Source: Lacipirellula limnantheis (GTDB taxonomy: Bacteria; Planctomycetota; Planctomycetia; Pirellulales; Lacipirellulaceae). Taken from it: DNA of 64,000 bases. This document shows, piece after piece, positions 60,765-64,000 of the stretch. The position numbers and the translations under genes are program-made. Each line of letters opens with the position of its first letter. Within the stretch, counting starts at the first letter, position 1. The notes below the pieces were generated by a model that was given only the letters and a program-made list of their open reading frames with translations, ran no database searches and was not told where the DNA came from. Location of the stretch: positions 4,989,786-5,053,785 of the forward strand of contig NZ_CP036339.1 of assembly GCF_007746075.1 (NCBI RefSeq). The letters run 5' to 3'.

Positions 60765-61799
60765 ATGAGACTCGGCAACACTAGACTGGTCGCGCTCGCG
60801 GTCGTCGCGGCAGGGTTTGTCGCTGTTGCTGCCGGTGACGCGTCCGCACGGTCGCGTGGCAGCTGGGGTTCGTACGGCAGCTACGGCTCGGCCGGCAGCT
60901 ATTCCGGCGGTAGCTATGGCGGCAGCTATGCCAGCTACGGCTACGCTTCGAGCGGCAGCTCGGGCAGCTACGTCAGTTACAGCAGCAGCGGTTCGTCGGG
61001 CAGCTATGGCCGCCCGGGCTTGTTCTCTCGCTGGCACGCCCGCAAGGCCGCCCGCGCCTCCTACGGCAGCTACGGTAGCTACGGCTCCTCGGGTAGCAGC
61101 GCCTCGTACGGTAGCTACAGCTACTACGGTTCGTCGGGCAGCAGCGCCAGCAGCGGCTCGTACGGCAGCACCATCTACGAGTCGTACCCCGCCGATGCGA
61201 CCACTCCGGCCGTCCCGACGGAAGCCGCCCCTGCGGAAGCCACTCCCGGCACCCCGCCGGCAGCCCCGAGCGCCTCGGCCACGGAAGCGACGATCTTCGT
61301 TAGCCTCCCGGTCGATGCGAAGGTCTTTGTCAACGATCTGGCGACCACCAGCACCGGAGCCGAGCGTCACTTCGTGTCGCGCGGCCTGAAGCCGGGTCGC
61401 AGCTACTCCTACAAGTTGCGGGTCCAGTTCGACCGCGACGGCAAGCCGGTGACCGAAGACAAGGTCGTCCGTCTGACCGCTGGCGAGAACATCCAGCTGG
61501 CTTTCGGCGGCGCCGCGGCGGCTGACAAGACGGCCGAGACCGAGCTGAAGCTCAACGTCCCGGCCGGCGCCAAGGTGACCTTGGCCGGCGCTCCGACCGA
61601 GCAAACCGGCGAGGTCCGCAGCTACACGACCAATAGCCTCGCTCCCGGCCAGAAGTGGGACGGATACACCGTCCGCGTCGAGCTGGAGCAAGACGGCAAG
61701 ACGTTGGTCGAAGAGAAGACCCTCGACATCGAGGGTGGCAAAACCTACGAGCTCGCCTTCGAGCTCGCTGGGGATGGCCTGAAGGTGGCGGCCAACTAA
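60765..61799 (+). CDS. Ser/Gly/Tyr-rich secreted protein with two TIGR03000-type domains
   Basis: A 344-residue exported protein. The ATG at 60765 is preceded by the strong ribosome-binding site AGGGGGAAAG, nearly identical to that of the gene at 27957. After the signal peptide (RLVALAVVAAGFVAVAAGDASA) come about 120 residues of SYGSYGSSGS-type low complexity interrupted by RPGLFSRWHARKAARAS. A Pro/Ala/Thr linker leads to two domains of 70-80 residues: IFVSLPVDAKVFVNDLATTS...RHFVSRGLKPGRSYSYKLRV and LKLNVPAGAKVTLAGAPTEQ...RSYTTNSLAPGQKWDGYTVRV. These match the planctomycete-specific TIGR03000 domain. A strong intrinsic terminator follows, so the gene is a single unit with high expected expression. 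Probably a surface protein. Confidence 0.92.
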   Translation: MRLGNTRLVALAVVAAGFVAVAAGDASARSRGSWGSYGSYGSAGSYSGGSYGGSYASYGYASSGSSGSYVSYSSSGSSGSYGRPGLFSRWHARKAARASYGSYGSYGSSGSSASYGSYSYYGSSGSSASSGSYGSTIYESYPADATTPAVPTEAAPAEATPGTPPAAPSASATEATIFVSLPVDAKVFVNDLATTSTGAERHFVSRGLKPGRSYSYKLRVQFDRDGKPVTEDKVVRLTAGENIQLAFGGAAAADKTAETELKLNVPAGAKVTLAGAPTEQTGEVRSYTTNSLAPGQKWDGYTVRVELEQDGKTLVEEKTLDIEGGKTYELAFELAGDGLKVAAN

Positions 61800-61831
61800 G
61801 TTCGCCATTTTTCGCTCTTGACGCAGTTTTG

Positions 61832-61866
61832 CCCCCGCATCGGCGTTGACCGGTGCGGGGGTTTTT
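61832..61866 (+). terminator. Intrinsic terminator of the TIGR03000 gene
   Basis: CCCCCGCATCGG (61832-61843), a 6-base loop, CCGGTGCGGGGG (61850-61861) with one G:T-type mismatch, followed by TTTTT. Confidence 0.92.
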
Positions 61867-61901
61867 CGTTTGCTACACGCATACGGAACTGGAACCTGAT
61901 C

Positions 61902-61986
61902 TAGCCCCGGGCTCCGCCCGGGGGTCGTTCGCCGCGACGAGTTGGTTCGTCGACTGCAGCGCCACCCCCGGGCGGAGCCCGGGGCT
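61902..61986. repeat. Free-standing long inverted repeat, sister of the insertion in truA
   Basis: Perfect 24-bp arms: TAGCCCCGGGCTCCGCCCGG... from 61902 and its exact reverse complement ending at 61986, with a spacer of about 37 bases. The arms match those of the element at 14844-14940; the spacers differ. The sequence CATACGG occurs just outside both ends (near 61880 and 61990). Confidence 0.93.
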
Positions 61987-62036
61987 ACACATACGGTTAG
62001 GAACGTCCTCAACGGGACGCCGCACCTGTGGCTTTC

Positions 62037-62831
62037 ATGAGCAAGCAACGCCCTGAACCTCCGCCCCAGCCCGCCGGCGGCGAGAAGAAGCCCGCCGCGC
62101 CCCCGGCGCCCGATGCGAAGGCGAAACCCGCCAAGGCGCCGAAGCCAAAGGTCCCCTCCCCTTGGCCGTGGGGACCGTTCGCCCGGGTGCTGGTGAGTCT
62201 GCTGGTCGCGTTTCACCTGTTCGTCGTGTTCATCTCGCCGTGGGAAATCCAGTTGCGCCCCTCGGTCGTACCCATGGCCGAGCCAGGAGGCCCGCCGCTA
62301 GACGCGCAGGGTCGTCCGATTCCGCCGCAGCAGTTCGATCCGAGCAAATACCCGGCGCAACTGCCAGTGCTGCCGATGGCGCTGACCAAGTACCTGCATC
62401 ACTACGCGAATCTGCTCTACATCAACAACGGTTACGACTTTTTCTCGCCCGATCCTGGCGTGAGCCATCAAATCAGGTACGAGGTCTTCAATAGCGCGGG
62501 CGAAAAAATCGCCGACGGACAATTCCCGAGTCGGCGCGAACAGTGGCCGCGACTGTTCTATCACCGGCACATGATGCTGGTGGAACAGTCGCGCGACCCG
62601 ATGGCCGCCGGCCAAGGCTGGGAGTCGGCCATCGCCGAGCGGCTTCTTGAAAAGCACGACGGCGACCGCGTGCGGCTGGTGATGATTCGCCACCACCTCC
62701 TCACGCCGCAGCAAGTGAAGGATGGCGGGCGGATCGACGGGCCGGCGACGTACGAGGAAATCGGCGTGATGGATCATCAGCGCACGCGCCCCCGCGCTGC
62801 GGAGCAGCTGCCGACGGGAGGAACGCCATGA
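62037..62831 (+). CDS. Membrane-anchored partner protein of an HTTM protein
   Basis: A 264-residue protein from the ATG at 62037 (GTG at 62028 possible). The first 45 residues are Pro/Ala/Lys-rich and cytoplasmic. One membrane helix follows (FARVLVSLLVAFHLFVVFIS), then a soluble domain with NGYDFFSPDPGVSHQIRYEV and WPRLFYHRHMMLVEQ. The NGYDFFSPDP motif (an envelope-side domain) is shared with proteins encoded next to HTTM genes in planctomycetes, judged from memory. The stop codon overlaps the start of the HTTM gene (ATGA), so the two are translationally coupled and probably form a complex. Confidence 0.8.
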   Translation: MSKQRPEPPPQPAGGEKKPAAPPAPDAKAKPAKAPKPKVPSPWPWGPFARVLVSLLVAFHLFVVFISPWEIQLRPSVVPMAEPGGPPLDAQGRPIPPQQFDPSKYPAQLPVLPMALTKYLHHYANLLYINNGYDFFSPDPGVSHQIRYEVFNSAGEKIADGQFPSRREQWPRLFYHRHMMLVEQSRDPMAAGQGWESAIAERLLEKHDGDRVRLVMIRHHLLTPQQVKDGGRIDGPATYEEIGVMDHQRTRPRAAEQLPTGGTP

Positions 62832-63799
62832 CCACGCTTGTTGCTTCGACGCGCAACTACTTCGCCGAGCTTTGGCGGGCCTGGAACAACTTCTGGTTCA
62901 CGCCCACCGACCCGGCGACGCTCGCGCTGATCCGCCTGCTCGCCGGCGGCATGATGCTCTATACCCATTTCATTTGGTCTTTCGATTTGGCGGGGTTCAT
63001 TGGCCGCGACGGGTATACGCCCGTCGAGTTCCTGAAGCAGATGCCGGGGCGCGAATGGTCGGTCTGGTCGATTTTCGACTGGATTGGTCCGAACTGGCTG
63101 CTCTGGACGGTTCATATTCTGGCGCTCGGCGTGTTCCTCTGTCTGTTCCTCGGGCTGTTTTCGCGCATCGCCGCCGTGCTGGCGTATCTGCTGGCCGTGT
63201 CGTACGTGCAGCGTGTCACCCCAGGAGCCTATTTTGGGCTCGATAAAACGAACTGCATGCTGGCTATGTATCTGATGCTGGGCCCGTGCGGGGCGCGCTA
63301 CTCGCTCGACCGGCTGTGGCGGCTGCGCCGCGGCGACGCCAGCGAGCCGGCGCCGAGCACCGCCGCCAACGTGGCCATCAGGCTCATGCAGCTTCATTTG
63401 TGCGTCGTCTATTTCTTCTCGGCGCTCGCGAAACTTGAAGGGAACACCTGGCGACTGGGCACGGCGCTCTGGTGGGCGGCCGGCAACTACGAGTACCAAT
63501 CGTTGCCGCTCACATGGCTGGCGGACTGGCCGATCCTGGTGGCGCTGTTCACTCATCTCACCGTGTTCTGGGAATTGAGTTATCCGTTTTTGGTGTGGAA
63601 TCGCTTTAGCCGTCAGTTGGTCATCTGGACGGCGGTCGCGATTCACGGCGGCATCGCCTTGTTCATGGGGATGATCACGTTCGGGCTGGCGATGATTTTC
63701 GCGAACCTGTCGTTCCTCAAACCGGAGACGGTGCGGCGGTGGGTCGATCCCGTGGCGAGTCGGGTTTCGTTGGCGCTGGTAGGTAAGAAGGTTGGGTAG
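62828..63799 (+). CDS. HTTM-domain membrane protein (vitamin-K-dependent-carboxylase-like)
   Basis: A 323-residue integral membrane protein with about eight helices. The HTTM domain shows ALIRLLAGGMMLYTHFIWS, IGRDGYTPVEFLKQM, HILALGVFLCLFLGLFSR and MQLHLCVVYFFSALAKLEGNTWRLGTALWWA. HLCVVYFFSALAK and the W-x-x-G-TALWWA segment correspond to the core of the gamma-carboxylase family. Bacterial HTTM proteins have no established reaction. It overlaps the upstream gene by four bases. Confidence 0.9.
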   Translation: MTTLVASTRNYFAELWRAWNNFWFTPTDPATLALIRLLAGGMMLYTHFIWSFDLAGFIGRDGYTPVEFLKQMPGREWSVWSIFDWIGPNWLLWTVHILALGVFLCLFLGLFSRIAAVLAYLLAVSYVQRVTPGAYFGLDKTNCMLAMYLMLGPCGARYSLDRLWRLRRGDASEPAPSTAANVAIRLMQLHLCVVYFFSALAKLEGNTWRLGTALWWAAGNYEYQSLPLTWLADWPILVALFTHLTVFWELSYPFLVWNRFSRQLVIWTAVAIHGGIALFMGMITFGLAMIFANLSFLKPETVRRWVDPVASRVSLALVGKKVG

Positions 63800-64000
63800 G
63801 GAAAGTCTGCCGTGGGGCGCCGGGGCCGGGGTCGCCCCGGCTCGCTGGCTTGGGTGAGTCAAGCTGCCCGGAGGATGCTTGGCGTCGGACCCGGCGAGAC
63901 GGCCAAGGCGGCCATTTTCATTTCGTGGCTGACTCAGGGCAAAATGGACGATACTCCGGGTGCGCGCCTCGCCACGCGCGCCACATAGCGCGTGTCGCGA
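63800..64000. other. Window end, no gene recognised
   Basis: GCCGGGGTCGCCCCGGC (about 63827-63842) is a short palindrome after the HTTM gene. The remaining sequence shows no convincing frame or signal. Confidence 0.4.

Overview
The window comes from a planctomycete, most likely of the order Pirellulales (Lacipirellula-like). The base composition is high in GC. The evidence is lineage-typical surface and export genes: two PEP-CTERM proteins, a DUF1559 pseudopilin-like protein with the H-X9-DG tail, a Ser/Gly/Tyr-rich protein with two TIGR03000-type domains, and many secreted proteins without known function. An intact waaA (Kdo transferase) implies a lipopolysaccharide outer membrane. No rRNA, tRNA, CRISPR array, phage or transposase gene was seen.

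Layout. 1-3.9 kb: C-terminal part of secA, then waaA. 3.9-7.8 kb: a catalytically dead rhomboid-like protein and a three-gene ABC exporter (ATPase plus two permeases). 7.9-22.8 kb: mostly housekeeping genes (prolyl oligopeptidase, ispH, EF-hand protein, asd, truA, Ser/Thr kinase, accA, CvpA-like, DUF457 protein, dtd, ZIP transporter, YheT-like hydrolase). 23-27.6 kb: small membrane proteins, DUF2007 protein, pdxA and an unknown secreted protein. 27.9-31.7 kb: three consecutive exported or lipid-anchored proteins, two of them paralogues. 31.9-36.9 kb: EamA transporter, aminotransferase, Uma2 nuclease, clpX, SHOCT protein. 37.3-40.2 kb: a large duplicated Ig-like secreted protein and an outer-membrane barrel. 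40.1-42.5 kb: three short proteins of unknown function and a methyltransferase. 43-46.6 kb: holA, a lipoprotein and a secreted protein. 46.8-51.9 kb: two Kef-type antiporters flanking a frameshifted kinase-like gene, a small protein and a TPR protein. 52-57.7 kb: Tat-exported oxidoreductase, PEP-CTERM pair, pseudopilin, coiled-coil secreted protein. 58-63.8 kb: class V aminotransferase, an exported isoaspartyl methyltransferase with an extra domain, the TIGR03000 protein, and an HTTM membrane pair.

The most striking feature is not a gene. Intergenic DNA is colonised by several families of imperfect inverted repeats, often nested inside one another. Copies of the family beginning TAGCCGCGG supply the stop codons of at least five genes. 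A long inverted repeat sits in frame inside truA and has a near-identical free-standing relative at 61.9 kb. Other perfect palindromes lie inside coding sequence at 29.6 and 30.1 kb. This looks like an active, transposase-less repeat ecology that edits gene ends and adds peptide segments. The second striking feature is SecA, whose helical-wing module is present in four tandem divergent copies and whose second ATPase domain carries a small beta-rich insert.
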